Below are positions 1-10,107 of a stretch of 64,000 nucleotides of DNA, piece by piece. Within the stretch, counting starts at the first letter, position 1. Every line of letters starts with the position of its first letter. Position numbers and translations under genes: made by a program. The notes beneath the pieces were generated by a model, which saw only the letters and a program-made list of their open reading frames with translations, was not told the origin of the DNA and made no database searches. This DNA comes from Lactobacillus sp. ESL0246 (GTDB lineage Bacteria > Bacillota > Bacilli > Lactobacillales > Lactobacillaceae): positions 80,843-144,842 of the forward strand of contig NZ_REHC01000012.1 in assembly GCF_003692965.1 (NCBI RefSeq), written 5' to 3'.

Positions 1-257
1 TAAAATACCGTTGCTGGACACTTCTTTCTTCTTGCAAAAATAATTCCCAAAATTCCTACAGCAAAGGACCCAAGTAAGTTTGCAATTAAGCGCCCCATAT
101 TAGCTCTCATTGCCAGCCAATAAATTATCCAGCAAATAACCCCCGCCATTCCACTCAAATTCAAAACTCTTCGTGGAACATTGATTGTCAACGCAAAACC
201 AACCGAAGCTCCATAAGCAAAAATAAGATTAATAATTATTTCTAACCACAATGGCAT
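1..257 (-). CDS. ThrE-type threonine/serine exporter, small subunit (partial)
   Basis: Partial gene that runs off the left edge of the window. It starts with ATG at 257, two bases after the stop of the large exporter subunit, and 85 residues are visible. The protein is very hydrophobic, starting MPLWLEIIINLIFAYGASVG, with several membrane helices and a basic loop ARRKK. In this family (DUF3815, ThrE second half) the small membrane protein pairs with the DUF1212 protein encoded just upstream to export threonine or serine. The pairing and tight spacing support the call. The C-terminus is not visible. Confidence 0.75.
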   Translation of the reverse strand, partial: MPLWLEIIINLIFAYGASVGFALTINVPRRVLNLSGMAGVICWIIYWLAMRANMGRLIANLLGSFAVGILGIIFARRKKCPATVF

Positions 258-259
258 TT

Positions 260-1048
260 TTATGCTCCTAAAAACTTCAATATAATTCCAACGCCACCAC
301 CTAAGGCAAAAGCAGTTAAACATGCTTCACAAATTTTAACCATTCCAGAAAGCAAGTCACCTTTAAATAAGTCACGCAAAGCATTTGTTAAAGCTAAGCC
401 TGGAACCAACGGCATTAGTGCTCCCGTTAAGATATGATCAATGACCATTGTAGGGAATATGTGATCCATACCAACTGCCATTGTTGTCATTACAATGGCA
501 GCAACTAGTTCAGACAAAAATTTAACGTTTGTAAATCGTTTAAAATAGTAAAAAGAAATGAAGCCACACATTCCAACTATTGCAGCAGCTGGAAAATCAA
601 TCCAATCATAATTATTCATAAACATAACCATTAAAGTTGCACTAACTATAGCAGCCCCAACAGCCTGTAACCAGATTGGAAATGTCGGATAACTTCCATG
701 AGCAATTTTATCTACCTCATTTCTGACCTGCTGCAAATTGATTTTTTGATCTGCGAATGCCCTTGACAATGAATTAATTCGATCCACCAATTCAAGATTA
801 ATATTTCGTTCATGAACTTGCACCGTTTGACAATAATTTCCTCGATCTAGGCTCATGAATATTCCCGTTGGAACAATAAAAACACGCGGATCTGGTTCCC
901 CTGCTGTTTTCGCAATCCTAATCATTGTATCCTCTACGCGGTACATTTCACTCCCCCCCTCAATCATCAATTCACCTACAGTCAAACAAGTATCTAACAA
1001 CTCTTGGTAAAAAGTCTTATCTTGCTCATTCACAATTCTATACCTCAA
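260..1048 (-). CDS. ThrE-type threonine/serine exporter, large subunit (DUF1212)
   Basis: 262-residue membrane protein. The first ~110 residues are soluble and carry the DUF1212 pattern (EGGSEMYRVEDTM near 31-43, then VFIVPTGIF). About five membrane helices follow, with a late Gly-rich segment (LMPLVPGLALTNALRDL). Members of this family export threonine and serine. Here the family is split in two genes: this one and the small membrane subunit two bases downstream. It starts three bases after the ABC-F gene, so the three genes probably form one transcript. A second, fused version lies at 25103-26458. Confidence 0.82.
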   Translation of the reverse strand: MRYRIVNEQDKTFYQELLDTCLTVGELMIEGGSEMYRVEDTMIRIAKTAGEPDPRVFIVPTGIFMSLDRGNYCQTVQVHERNINLELVDRINSLSRAFADQKINLQQVRNEVDKIAHGSYPTFPIWLQAVGAAIVSATLMVMFMNNYDWIDFPAAAIVGMCGFISFYYFKRFTNVKFLSELVAAIVMTTMAVGMDHIFPTMVIDHILTGALMPLVPGLALTNALRDLFKGDLLSGMVKICEACLTAFALGGGVGIILKFLGA

Positions 1049-1051
1049 AAC

Positions 1052-2593
1052 TTATTTCATCGTTTCAATATCAATTGTTTTATCAATCCAATTTCCTTGG
1101 AAAAAGTCTCGCTCATGACTAACAATAATGACACCACCTGCAAAATTAATTATTGCTTTTCTTAAAGCATCCTTGGAATCACGATCTAAATGATTAGTTG
1201 GCTCATCCAAAAACAATAAATTGGCTGGTTCGAATTGCATTTTGGCTAATTTGACCTTCTCCTGCTCGCCACCGGATAATTTTTTTAACGGACTCATTGC
1301 CTGCTGGGCGGTTACCCCTAATCTAGCCAATGCTCCACGTAATTCCTTTGGCCTTTTACGTTCAAATTCTTCTTGTAAATATTGAAGCGGAGTCATGTTA
1401 TTATTGGGCCAAATTAAATCTTGTTTAAAATAAGCAATTTTAGCAGTTGTCACTATTTCAAAAGAACCTGCAAGTGGGTTAAGTTGGCCTAATAAAGTCT
1501 TCAACAAGGTTGATTTACCAATACCATTAAAACCTGTGATAGCAACTTTTTCTTTACCACCAATAGAAAAATTAAATGCTTTTTTAACTAGTGGCTCGTT
1601 ATATCCAATGACCAGATCCTGTGTTTGCAACAGTAAATTTGAGGCAGTTGCAACATAAGGAAATTCAAAGTGGGCATGCCGATTTTCTTTTGGAGGGTTT
1701 AAAATATCCATCCTAGCAAGTTGACGTTCTCGAGACTTTGCGCTCTTGGATCTGGTTCCCGCCTTATTCTTGCGAATATAGGCTTCAGTCTTGGAAATTT
1801 TGCGCTGTTGATTAGTGTAAGCCTTTAAATAGGTCTCTTTATTGGCTTCTTTTTGGCGCATTGCCTGTTTAAGTGTTCCCGTGTACCGCGTAATTGTCCC
1901 TAAATCAACATCAATAATACAGTTAGCAATTCGGTCTAGAAAATCATAGTCATGGCTGACAACGATAAAAGCACCTGAAAAATCATTTAAATAATCTACA
2001 AGCCAGTCAATATGTGTTACATCTAAATAATTTGTAGGTTCATCCAATAATAATACATCTGGATTTTGCAGAAGTAACTTGGCCAGAATTATTTTTGATC
2101 GCTGTCCACCAGATAATTTTGCCACATCATGATCATAACCTAAATCAGCTAATCCTAATCCCGCGGCAACTCGTTCAATTTCCGTATCAATTCCATAAAA
2201 GTTATGCTCTTCTAAGTAAGTTTGTATCTTACCGGCCTTTTGCAGCAATTCATTAGTACCATTATCGCCATACTGCATATACAGCTTTGTTAGCTCTTTT
2301 TCTTGTTGATAAAGTGGCGCAAAAGCGGTTCTCAAAAAGTCACGAATTGTAACTCCTGGGGTCAGCTTAGCATACTGGTCTAAATAACCAACACTTACCC
2401 GACTTTGCCACTTAACTTGACCATCATCTGGTAAAATTTCACCAGTTAAAATTTTAATTAAAGTTGATTTACCAACACCATTTTGTCCAGTAACTCCCAT
2501 GTGATCTTCTTTGTTCAAAACAAAATTTGCATCTTCATATAATGTTTTATCAACAAAGTGCTGGCCTAAATTATTAACAGTCAGTAAACTCAT
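1052..2593 (-). CDS. ABC-F family ATP-binding protein
   Basis: 513-residue protein with two ABC ATPase domains and no membrane segment, which is the ABC-F layout. Domain 1 has Walker A GQNGVGKST, signature LSGGQ and Walker B LLLDEPTNYLD. Domain 2 has GFNGIGKST, LSGGE and LLFLDEPTNHLD. A basic linker rich in Lys and Arg lies between them near residues 240-310. ABC-F proteins act on the ribosome, either in translation control or in protection from antibiotics; which applies here cannot be told from sequence. It is the first gene of a tight operon with the ThrE-type exporter. Confidence 0.88.
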   Translation of the reverse strand: MSLLTVNNLGQHFVDKTLYEDANFVLNKEDHMGVTGQNGVGKSTLIKILTGEILPDDGQVKWQSRVSVGYLDQYAKLTPGVTIRDFLRTAFAPLYQQEKELTKLYMQYGDNGTNELLQKAGKIQTYLEEHNFYGIDTEIERVAAGLGLADLGYDHDVAKLSGGQRSKIILAKLLLQNPDVLLLDEPTNYLDVTHIDWLVDYLNDFSGAFIVVSHDYDFLDRIANCIIDVDLGTITRYTGTLKQAMRQKEANKETYLKAYTNQQRKISKTEAYIRKNKAGTRSKSAKSRERQLARMDILNPPKENRHAHFEFPYVATASNLLLQTQDLVIGYNEPLVKKAFNFSIGGKEKVAITGFNGIGKSTLLKTLLGQLNPLAGSFEIVTTAKIAYFKQDLIWPNNNMTPLQYLQEEFERKRPKELRGALARLGVTAQQAMSPLKKLSGGEQEKVKLAKMQFEPANLLFLDEPTNHLDRDSKDALRKAIINFAGGVIIVSHERDFFQGNWIDKTIDIETMK

Positions 2594-2712
2594 TATCTAT
2601 CCCCTTAAAGTAAAAAACAACTTGCTCTAGTATATAATAAAGTTATATCTTTAGCTTGTTTTTGTTCGCCAGCTAAATTTTTTTAAATTAATCAAGTAAT
2701 AATTGCTATTCA

Positions 2713-2754
2713 ATAAAAAAGTTAGGTATTACCTTGTAAATAATATCTAACTTC
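2713..2754 (-). terminator. Rho-independent terminator
   Basis: Arms at 2719-2730 and 2742-2753 pair at 11 of 12 positions. On the minus strand the hairpin is followed by a run of T. It ends the transcript of the 119-residue membrane protein. Confidence 0.7.
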
Positions 2755-2783
2755 TTAATTAATAATTTCATATAAAGTACAAC

Positions 2784-3143
2784 TTATTTTTGGTCCCGCT
2801 CAAATTTTTGTAGGGCTGTTAATACTTTAGGCCAATATCGCTTAGGAAGAATCAACTGTAAGCGATCATGATAAATTGGAAAGTCACTTCTCTTCATTCC
2901 AGTAATTTGTGCTAAATCCTCATCAGATAACTGAAATTCATGAGCAATGCGTTTAATTTCAACTGAAGCATGACCCCGAAACCATGATAAAACAAAGAAA
3001 AACATTGCAAAGATACTAGCTACCATAACAGCTATAGGTAAAGACCATTTAAAAGTTCGATTACTAATGAAAAAAACAGCAATAAATGCGATTAATGATG
3101 AAATAATCCCATAGACAATAGGAAAAACTCTTTGCTTATGCAT
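2784..3143 (-). CDS. Small membrane protein of unknown function
   Basis: 119 residues with two membrane helices in the first ~55 residues (VYGIISSLIAFIAVFFIS, then VMVASIFAMFFFVLSWF) and a soluble C-terminal half containing DEDLAQITGMKRSDFPIYHD. The start is supported by GGAGG seven bases upstream of ATG. It follows the LCP gene by 49 bases on the same strand, so it is probably co-transcribed and may act at the envelope. I do not recognise the family. Confidence 0.65.
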   Translation of the reverse strand: MHKQRVFPIVYGIISSLIAFIAVFFISNRTFKWSLPIAVMVASIFAMFFFVLSWFRGHASVEIKRIAHEFQLSDEDLAQITGMKRSDFPIYHDRLQLILPKRYWPKVLTALQKFERDQK

Positions 3144-3192
3144 CCTTTAGCCTCCACATCTTGAAATTTTTTAATTAATCAGTGAGAAATTA

Positions 3193-4380
3193 TTAATTTG
3201 CAGAATTTTGATTATTAGTTGTTGCATCAGAGTCATTGGAAAGAACTGATTGATAGATCTGATAATTATTAAATGGAGTAGGATCTTTCCATTTAATATT
3301 GTTATTTTGTTCATTCATTTTATTGAGCCTTGTTTCATCGTTATCAAGAATCTCACTATCTAACCCTAAATTCAGACGTAATTTATTAGATACTCGTTGC
3401 AATTCAGCAGTTGATGCTATTTGAATTGATGACCCATTAATCCACGCATCATGCCCCTGAATATAATCACTATCAATATGCTGCGAACAATTGCGATAGG
3501 TTAATGCTAAAGCTAGCATATCATTAAAAGTTAGATTCGTATTAACATATTTAGTAAAAATTTTAACTAATTTACGATAATTCGCAAGAGTATCAACTGA
3601 AATCGCCTTATTAACAACAGCCGTAATTACTTGTCGCTGACGAACTTGTCGGCCATAATCTCCCCTAGGATCGTCATGTCGCATTCGAACATAGGCAACA
3701 GCATGTCGACCATTAAGGTGTTGCTTACCTTTATGAAAATCGCACCAATCATACGAAAAACTAAATGGGACATTGACATCTACTCCGCCAACTGCATTAA
3801 CCAAATTTCGTAATGCTTTCATATTAACTTCAACATAGTAGTAGATGGGAACATTAACTAACGCAGATACCGTCTTCACTGCAGCTGAACTACCACCTAC
3901 ACCATAAGCTGAATTTATCCTAAAAATATTATATTTATCACCTGGATCGCCCAAAATATTGGCTAAAGTATCCCGAGGAATTGAGGTCATTGTCGACTTA
4001 CTTTTAGCTGGATTAGCGGTAGCCAGTATTATAGTGTCTGAATTACCGCGATCATGCCGCCCCTCAAGTCCTTGATCAACACCTAGAATTAAAATCGAAA
4101 TTGGTTGACGTTTAGCAATTCGAGCTGATGTAGCTGTATTACCACCTTCACCATCAATGGCACTATGGAGTGCAAAATACATGTGTGCTGTCCATGCAAG
4201 TGCCAGACTCACAAAAATAACAGCAACTATACCACATAAGCGAGCAAAGGAATTACCGTGACGCGTACTTGTTGGACCAGCCAAGACATGATTACGTTGG
4301 ATATTTAACGATGATTGTTTCTTACGGTAATCTTCTCTACGTTTTGAATTTGGATCCATTCCTTTATTTAATCCTTCCAT
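3193..4380 (-). CDS. LytR-CpsA-Psr (LCP) family cell-wall protein
   Basis: 395 residues. A cytoplasmic basic N-terminus is followed by one membrane helix near 47-70 (LCGIVAVIFVSLALAWTAHM) and an extracellular LCP domain. LCP features include LILGVDQ, SDTIILATANP, SIPRDTLANI, the NSAYGVGG segment and VRMRHDDPRGDYGRQVRQRQ with the conserved Asp/Arg cluster. LCP enzymes transfer undecaprenyl-linked teichoic acids or polysaccharides to peptidoglycan. The last ~90 residues are polar, Asn-rich and probably disordered. An internal ATG seven codons in is an alternative start; neither has an ideal ribosome binding site. Confidence 0.87.
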   Translation of the reverse strand: MEGLNKGMDPNSKRREDYRKKQSSLNIQRNHVLAGPTSTRHGNSFARLCGIVAVIFVSLALAWTAHMYFALHSAIDGEGGNTATSARIAKRQPISILILGVDQGLEGRHDRGNSDTIILATANPAKSKSTMTSIPRDTLANILGDPGDKYNIFRINSAYGVGGSSAAVKTVSALVNVPIYYYVEVNMKALRNLVNAVGGVDVNVPFSFSYDWCDFHKGKQHLNGRHAVAYVRMRHDDPRGDYGRQVRQRQVITAVVNKAISVDTLANYRKLVKIFTKYVNTNLTFNDMLALALTYRNCSQHIDSDYIQGHDAWINGSSIQIASTAELQRVSNKLRLNLGLDSEILDNDETRLNKMNEQNNNIKWKDPTPFNNYQIYQSVLSNDSDATTNNQNSAN

Positions 4381-4511
4381 CCATATTATGATTATGCATC
4401 TTTATTTGTATCACTTAAGAACTTGAATTAAAATATTATCAAATATAATTAATAATATCTTATTTTTTGCTTTTGAGCACAATTATTACTAAATTTCAAA
4501 GGAGATTTCTA

Positions 4512-6317
4512 ATGACAATTCCTAAAAGAACGCAAGTTCCAACTAAACTTAAGTGGGACCTTACTCGTGTTTTTAAATCTGACAATGAGTGGATAGCCGA
4601 ATACCAACAAATCAAACAAGAAATTCCCACTTTATCTAAGTTACGCTCTGACTTTATATCATCTGGTCAAAAACTATATACTGGTTTAACCAAAATTCTT
4701 GATATACGCAGGCGCCTTGAAAAAGTCTATACTTATGCCACTATGGCAAGTGATGTTGATACAAGTAATACACATTATCTGGGGTATGTTGCGCAAGCAC
4801 AAACTCTTGCTAATGAATTTGAATCAGTTACCGCTTTTATCAATCCTACTATTTTAAATCTTTCTCCAGAAAAATTGCATAAATTTATGCAACAAGAGCC
4901 GTATTTAAATAAGTATCAGCATCTGCTTGATGAAATTATTCAAATGAAACCACATACCTTATCTTCTAATGATGAGAAATTGATTGCAGCGGCGGGAGAT
5001 GCCCTAGAAAATCCCGAAAATACTTATAATGTATTAACAAACTCCGATATGGAATACGGTTATGTCCAAAACGATGATGGTGAAATGGTGCAATTGTCTG
5101 ATGGCCTATATTCGCTGTTAATTCAATCGCAAAAGCGTGAAGTGCGACATGATGCCTTTGATTCAATGTATGCAACTTATGGGCAATTTCAAAATACTCT
5201 TGCATCAACATTGGCAGGCGTTGTCAAAAAGCATAATTATCTCGCTAATATTCATCATTATGATTCGGCTTGCAATAATGCCCTAAGTGAAAATTGTATT
5301 CCTAAAGTAGTATATGATACCTTAATCAAAGAAGTAGACGACCATCTTAACTTGCTACACGACTACGTATTTTTACGTAAGCAGCTTTTACAACTTGATG
5401 ACTTACAAATGTGGGACATGTATGTGCCACTGACTGGCACGCCCTCTCTTTCTTATACTTTTGATCAAGCCAAAAGCAAAGCAAAAGAAGCTCTAGAGCC
5501 TCTCGGAAGTGATTATCTCAAACAAGTCGATTACATTTTTAACAACCGCGTTATCGATGTCGTTGAGTCACAACATAAGGTAATAGGTGCCTATTCTGGC
5601 GGTAGCTATGACACAGATGCTTATGAATTACTCAATTGGAATGATAGCGTTGATTCTCTTTACACATTAGTCCATGAAACCGGTCATTCTGTTCATAGCA
5701 TGTATACTAGACAAAATCAGCCTTACGCCTATGGCGATTACCCTATTTTTGTAGCAGAAATTGCTTCAACTACTAACGAAAATATTTTAACTGAATATTT
5801 TCTCAATCATCTTACTGAACCAAAAGAGCGCGCTTTTATACTTAATTACTATCTTGATTCCTTTAAAGGTACCTTATTCAGACAAACCCAATTTGCTGAA
5901 TTTGAACAGTATATCCATGAAATGGATGCTCAAGGTGAACCATTAACCGCAGACTTTTTTAATGACGCTTACGGCAAATTAAATCAGCGTTATTATGGGG
6001 ATGCTGTTGAAGAACATAGTGATATTGATAAAGAGTGGGCCCGAATCCCTCATTTTTATTATAACTTTTACGTTTATCAGTACGCGACAGGTTTTGCTGC
6101 AGCGACAGCACTAGCTAACAACATAGTCCACGGAACTTATACACAAAAAGAAAACTACATTAATTTTTTGAAATCCGGTTCAAGTAATTATCCAGTTGAA
6201 ATCATGAAAAAAGCAGGAGTAGACATGACCAAGCCCGATTATTTGGAGGAAGCTTTTAAAACTTTTGCTCAACGCCTTGAGGAATTCAAAAGTATTATCA
6301 AAAACAATTTTAAATAA
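4512..6317 (+). CDS. pepF: Oligoendopeptidase F
   Basis: 601-residue M3-family zinc metallopeptidase. The active-site motif HETGHSVHS (HExxH) lies near residue 390, followed by the Glu of FVAEIASTTNE. The family cleaves short peptides of about 7 to 17 residues in the cytosol, consistent with the lack of a signal peptide. An open frame extends 15 codons further upstream, but AAAGGAG six bases before the ATG at 4512 decides the start. It is a single-gene unit: both neighbours point away or converge, and a strong terminator follows. Confidence 0.93.
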   Translation: MTIPKRTQVPTKLKWDLTRVFKSDNEWIAEYQQIKQEIPTLSKLRSDFISSGQKLYTGLTKILDIRRRLEKVYTYATMASDVDTSNTHYLGYVAQAQTLANEFESVTAFINPTILNLSPEKLHKFMQQEPYLNKYQHLLDEIIQMKPHTLSSNDEKLIAAAGDALENPENTYNVLTNSDMEYGYVQNDDGEMVQLSDGLYSLLIQSQKREVRHDAFDSMYATYGQFQNTLASTLAGVVKKHNYLANIHHYDSACNNALSENCIPKVVYDTLIKEVDDHLNLLHDYVFLRKQLLQLDDLQMWDMYVPLTGTPSLSYTFDQAKSKAKEALEPLGSDYLKQVDYIFNNRVIDVVESQHKVIGAYSGGSYDTDAYELLNWNDSVDSLYTLVHETGHSVHSMYTRQNQPYAYGDYPIFVAEIASTTNENILTEYFLNHLTEPKERAFILNYYLDSFKGTLFRQTQFAEFEQYIHEMDAQGEPLTADFFNDAYGKLNQRYYGDAVEEHSDIDKEWARIPHFYYNFYVYQYATGFAAATALANNIVHGTYTQKENYINFLKSGSSNYPVEIMKKAGVDMTKPDYLEEAFKTFAQRLEEFKSIIKNNFK

Positions 6318-6324
6318 CAAAAAC

Positions 6325-6363
6325 AAAAATCACTTTCTCATTTTATATAGGAAAGTGATTTTT
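6325..6363. terminator. Bidirectional terminator between pepF and the M20 deacylase
   Basis: The arms AAAAATCACTTTC and GAAAGTGATTTTT pair perfectly around a short loop, with A and T runs on both sides. It serves both convergent genes. Confidence 0.85.
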
Positions 6364-6370
6364 GATTATA

Positions 6371-7513
6371 TTAAACCCGCTCCTGCCAGAAGCGCCATGC
6401 AAGCTTTTGATATAACTTGCAGCCATCAAGATAATCTGCTACTTCAATAAATTCATTTGGTTGATGATCAGTTTTACCTTCCGCTGGCCCTAAAATAATT
6501 ACAGGAAAATTACCAGCCTGAATATATTCAGAGGCATCAGTCGCACCTGTTCCTGCTGTAAATTCGCAGTCTTTACCAAATTCTTGCTGAACAACTTCTT
6601 GTGCCAATCTGGCTAATTGACTATTAGATTGATCTGGTAGGGGTACTTCAGGATAACTGTAACGAATTGAAAGCTTTGCTCCTTGAGAATTTAATTTTGC
6701 AATTATCTGTTCTAACTCACCACAAATTTGATCATTCGGATATTTCGGAGTTGTCCGAATATTACCGGAAAGCCAAGCCTGATCTGGCACAGAATTAATT
6801 TGATTACCACCCTGAATCTGACTAATTACATGTGTCAAAGAACCTAAAATAGGATCTTTTTCTTGGTGACCATCCATTAAAGATTGCGCCTGTTGTGCAA
6901 ACTGAATTAGTGGCATAATAGCATTTTTACCTTCTTGTGGGATAGAGGAATGTACGCATTTTCCACTTGAAGACACATAATAATCAATTATACCTTTATG
7001 TGTTACTCGAATATTAAAATTGGATGGCTCACCAATAATAAGTCCGTCCAAGTCTTGAACATAACCTTTCTTGGTTAATTGTGCAGCCCCATATTCACCA
7101 GTTTCCTCACCAACTGAAGCCAAAAGACGAATTCGACCAGGTAACTTTTTGCCACTCTCAAGTAAGTCAAGCATTGATACAATCATCGCAGCTAATCCAG
7201 ATTTCATATCGCTGGCTCCACGACCATAAATTTTTCCATTATAAAGCGTTGGTGTGAACGGTGGAAATTGCCAATTGGTTTGATTCCCAGCATCTACAAC
7301 ATCTTCATGACCAGAAAAGCCTAATAACGGTCCCTTATTGCCTAGTGTAACAACTAAATTATCCCGACCAGGTTCATAAGTAATACGCTCAATTTGGACT
7401 GGGTAATTAGCAAATAAAGCTGCTATATAGTCTGCCACTAAGCTTTCATGATCGTTCGCCGAATCAATTGCTAATAAATCAGTCAAAATCTTTATTGCAC
7501 GCTTCTCATCCAC
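6371..7513 (-). CDS. M20 family deacylase/peptidase (ArgE/DapE type)
   Basis: 380-residue M20 metallohydrolase. Metal-binding motifs are visible: FSGHEDVVDAG near 69, GRGASDMKSG near 97, SVGEETGEYGA near 130 with the catalytic Glu pair, and a late TGATDASEY. A lid domain with HKGIIDYYVSSSGKCVHSS sits in between. Members remove acyl groups from amino acids or cleave dipeptides; such genes are often labelled succinyl-diaminopimelate desuccinylase, but the substrate is not certain. It starts 13 bases after the amino-acid importer ATPase and is the last gene of that operon, which suggests it processes the imported compound. Confidence 0.82.
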   Translation of the reverse strand: MDEKRAIKILTDLLAIDSANDHESLVADYIAALFANYPVQIERITYEPGRDNLVVTLGNKGPLLGFSGHEDVVDAGNQTNWQFPPFTPTLYNGKIYGRGASDMKSGLAAMIVSMLDLLESGKKLPGRIRLLASVGEETGEYGAAQLTKKGYVQDLDGLIIGEPSNFNIRVTHKGIIDYYVSSSGKCVHSSIPQEGKNAIMPLIQFAQQAQSLMDGHQEKDPILGSLTHVISQIQGGNQINSVPDQAWLSGNIRTTPKYPNDQICGELEQIIAKLNSQGAKLSIRYSYPEVPLPDQSNSQLARLAQEVVQQEFGKDCEFTAGTGATDASEYIQAGNFPVIILGPAEGKTDHQPNEFIEVADYLDGCKLYQKLAWRFWQERV

Positions 7514-7526
7514 AATTTTCCCTCTC

Positions 7527-8273
7527 TTACGTTTCTAATACCTTCGCCAAAAAGTCTTGAGCCCTTTGTGTTTTTGGTTGTGAGAAAAATTCTTCTGGTT
7601 TCGCCTTTTCTTGGATATAGCCATCAGCCATGAACCAAATTTCATCAGCAACGTTTTTGGCAAACCCCATCTCATGCGTTACAACAACCATCGTCATTCC
7701 TTTTTGTGCTAAATCCTGCATTACTTTAAGAACTTCACCAACCATCTCGGGATCAAGTGCAGACGTAGGTTCATCAAATAACATTACTTCTGGTCCCATT
7801 GCTAAGGCTCGCGCAATAGCAACCCGCTGTTGTTGCCCTCCAGAAAGACTGGCTGGAAAAGTATCAGCCTTATCTTCCAGTCCCACTTGTTTTAAGAGCT
7901 CAATTCCCGTTGCTGTAGCCTCTTTATCACTAACATGCTTAACTTTCATCGGAGCTAACTTAATATTTTCAATAATACTCATATGGGGAAATAAATTAAA
8001 CTGTTGGAAAACCATACCCATTTTTTCACGTAAAGTATCAAGTTGATTTTCACTTAAAGCTGTTAACTCTTTGTTTTTAAATAAAACTTTCCCCGCAGTT
8101 GGCTGATCCAACAAGTTAATACAACGTAAAAAGGTACTTTTACCAGCACCAGATGGTCCAACTAAACAAATAACCTGACCATCCCGAACCTCAGCATTAA
8201 TATCCTTTAAAATGTCATTTTGACCAAACGATTTTTTTAAATGTTCAACTTTAATCACTGTCTCATTAGTCAT
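7527..8273 (-). CDS. glnQ: Polar amino-acid ABC importer, ATP-binding protein
   Basis: 248-residue ABC ATPase of the GlnQ type. Walker [10 protein letters not shown] is near 38, Q-loop [10 protein letters not shown] near 89, signature [16 protein letters not shown] near 143 and Walker [15 protein letters not shown] near 164, followed by the H-loop VVTHEMGFA. It overlaps the end of the permease fusion gene by eight bases, which indicates translational coupling. It energises uptake of a polar amino acid, probably glutamine or a relative. Confidence 0.9.
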   Translation of the reverse strand: MTNETVIKVEHLKKSFGQNDILKDINAEVRDGQVICLVGPSGAGKSTFLRCINLLDQPTAGKVLFKNKELTALSENQLDTLREKMGMVFQQFNLFPHMSIIENIKLAPMKVKHVSDKEATATGIELLKQVGLEDKADTFPASLSGGQQQRVAIARALAMGPEVMLFDEPTSALDPEMVGEVLKVMQDLAQKGMTMVVVTHEMGFAKNVADEIWFMADGYIQEKAKPEEFFSQPKTQRAQDFLAKVLET

Positions 8274-9759
8274 GTTTCATTTTCCTTTCAAATACTTTCA
8301 TTAAACTGGATAAACTAAAAGTAATAATAAAGTATAAAATCATCGTAATGACTAAGGGCATAACACCTCGATAAGTATCCGCTTGAACAATTCGCGATTG
8401 GTAAATTAAATCCTTAACTCCAATGACTGATACAATTGAACTTTCTTTAATAAGGGAAACAAATTCATTACCAAGAGCTGGCCAAATATTTTTCATTGCT
8501 TGAGGCATAATCACATAACGCATTGTTGCTGAGCGAGAAAGCCCTAATGAACGTGAAGCCTCTGTTTGTCCTTTGGCAATTGAACTAACCCCCGAACGAA
8601 TTACTTCAGCCACATAAGCAGCAGAATTAAGAGCAACAGCAATGATTCCTGATAATAGTGCTGGAATATTAATAATTAGCCCTAACCCGAAATAAATAAA
8701 AAGCAACTGTACCATTAATGGCGTTCCCCGGACAAATTCAATATAGGCCGTAGCAATTGTATGAGCAAATTGATTATGGCTTAACCGCATTAGCGCTAAG
8801 ATTGCTCCAAGTAAGAAGCCAAAGAAAACCGAAATTGCTGAAATGAATAAAGTATACCCCACACCAGCTATAAAGAAATCCTTATATGCCCACATTGAAT
8901 TAGAGGCCTTAGTAGCCTTTTGGTTTTTACCATTGGTCAAATATTTACCAGCTTTAGGTAAATAAACCTGATTAATCAGGTCTTTTTGTTTAATTTCTGC
9001 TATCGACTTATTAGCTGCATTCACTAAGCTCTTTGCCCCCTTATGAAAGGCAATTGCTGAGCCAGCTGAATCAACTTTAAAGCCTGATGGAATAGCAGTA
9101 ATACCAGAAGTATTTTTTGCAAAAGCACCGGCAGTAGCCGTATCAACGGCAACAGCATCAAACTTTTTGGTTTGCAAACCTAAAATCAAATCACTATCTT
9201 TATCCATTGTTTTTAATGTAACTTTTTTAGCCTGCTGCTTAATAAGCGTAGCCTGTAAACTACCGGTTTGTGCACCAATTGCCTTGCCGGCAAATGAGTG
9301 ATAATCATGATATTTATTCTTATCGGAAGTTCTAATTAAAAGATCCTGGCCACTTTTGTAATATGCATGACTGAAGTCTACACTTTGTGCCCGTTTTGGC
9401 GTTGCATCCATACCGGAAATAACCATATCAAGTTTGCCGGTTTCTAATGCTACCAGTAATGAATCAAAGTCCATTGTCCGGACAACCAGCTTAACACCTA
9501 AATCACGCGCCACCTTTTTTCCGATTTCAACATCGATTCCTTCGACTTTCGACTTGCCATTAATATTTTTGACAAATTCATATGGAGGAAAATCAGGACT
9601 AGTCCCCATTATCAGTTCGCCTTTTTGTTTAACTTTTTGTAAATAATTATCTGTCACCTTGGGTGCTGTTTTACTAGCAGCACCAACATTTTGCGGGATT
9701 ATGGTTAGTAGTATCATTAACAATAGAATACTTTCAAGCCATTTCCATGCTTTTTTCAT
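8266..9759 (-). CDS. Amino-acid ABC importer, fused substrate-binding protein and permease
   Basis: 497 residues in three parts: a signal peptide ([20 protein letters not shown]), a type 3 solute-binding domain of roughly 45-280 ([16 protein letters not shown], then [15 protein letters not shown]) and a permease domain of about 300-497 with the conserved segment [20 protein letters not shown]. Fusion of binding protein and permease is common for glutamine importers in lactobacilli. The open frame runs 27 codons further upstream, but GGAGGG before the ATG at 9759 sets the start. Confidence 0.88.
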   Translation of the reverse strand: MKKAWKWLESILLLMILLTIIPQNVGAASKTAPKVTDNYLQKVKQKGELIMGTSPDFPPYEFVKNINGKSKVEGIDVEIGKKVARDLGVKLVVRTMDFDSLLVALETGKLDMVISGMDATPKRAQSVDFSHAYYKSGQDLLIRTSDKNKYHDYHSFAGKAIGAQTGSLQATLIKQQAKKVTLKTMDKDSDLILGLQTKKFDAVAVDTATAGAFAKNTSGITAIPSGFKVDSAGSAIAFHKGAKSLVNAANKSIAEIKQKDLINQVYLPKAGKYLTNGKNQKATKASNSMWAYKDFFIAGVGYTLFISAISVFFGFLLGAILALMRLSHNQFAHTIATAYIEFVRGTPLMVQLLFIYFGLGLIINIPALLSGIIAVALNSAAYVAEVIRSGVSSIAKGQTEASRSLGLSRSATMRYVIMPQAMKNIWPALGNEFVSLIKESSIVSVIGVKDLIYQSRIVQADTYRGVMPLVITMILYFIITFSLSSLMKVFERKMKHD

Positions 9760-10007
9760 TGTTTTCCCTCCGTGTATGTAATAAAAATAATTATAATAAT
9801 CAAAAAATAAAAGTACAACGACTAATTCAAAATTCGGCATAGATAGCAGTCATCCAAAGAACCTACCACAAAAATATAATAATTTAATTATATAATTTTA
9901 GTTAATTGATAACAAAAATAAATAAATATAATTATAATTTAATTTATTTTATAGAATTACAATTTAAATTTCAATATTTTAGTAAGTCTCCTAAATTTGA
10001 TTATAAT

Positions 10008-10042
10008 AAAAACCCCGAAGTTGTCCTAACTTCGGGGTTTTT
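10008..10042 (-). terminator. Rho-independent terminator of the lactate oxidase gene
   Basis: The arms AAAAACCCCGAAGTT and AACTTCGGGGTTTTT are perfectly complementary with a five-base loop. It lies 65 bases after the stop of the lactate oxidase gene. The rest of 9841-10107 is AT-rich and shows no other feature. Confidence 0.9.
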
Positions 10043-10107
10043 ATCAATTTTTACAATAGTGATTTTTTTCAAAATTAAACAACGCCCATTAACAGGCAAA
10101 CAATTAA

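Noticed and set aside
7630..8046. A 138-codon frame antisense to glnQ
   Set aside because: Shadow of a well-conserved ATPase gene; Ser/Cys/Thr-rich with no family features.
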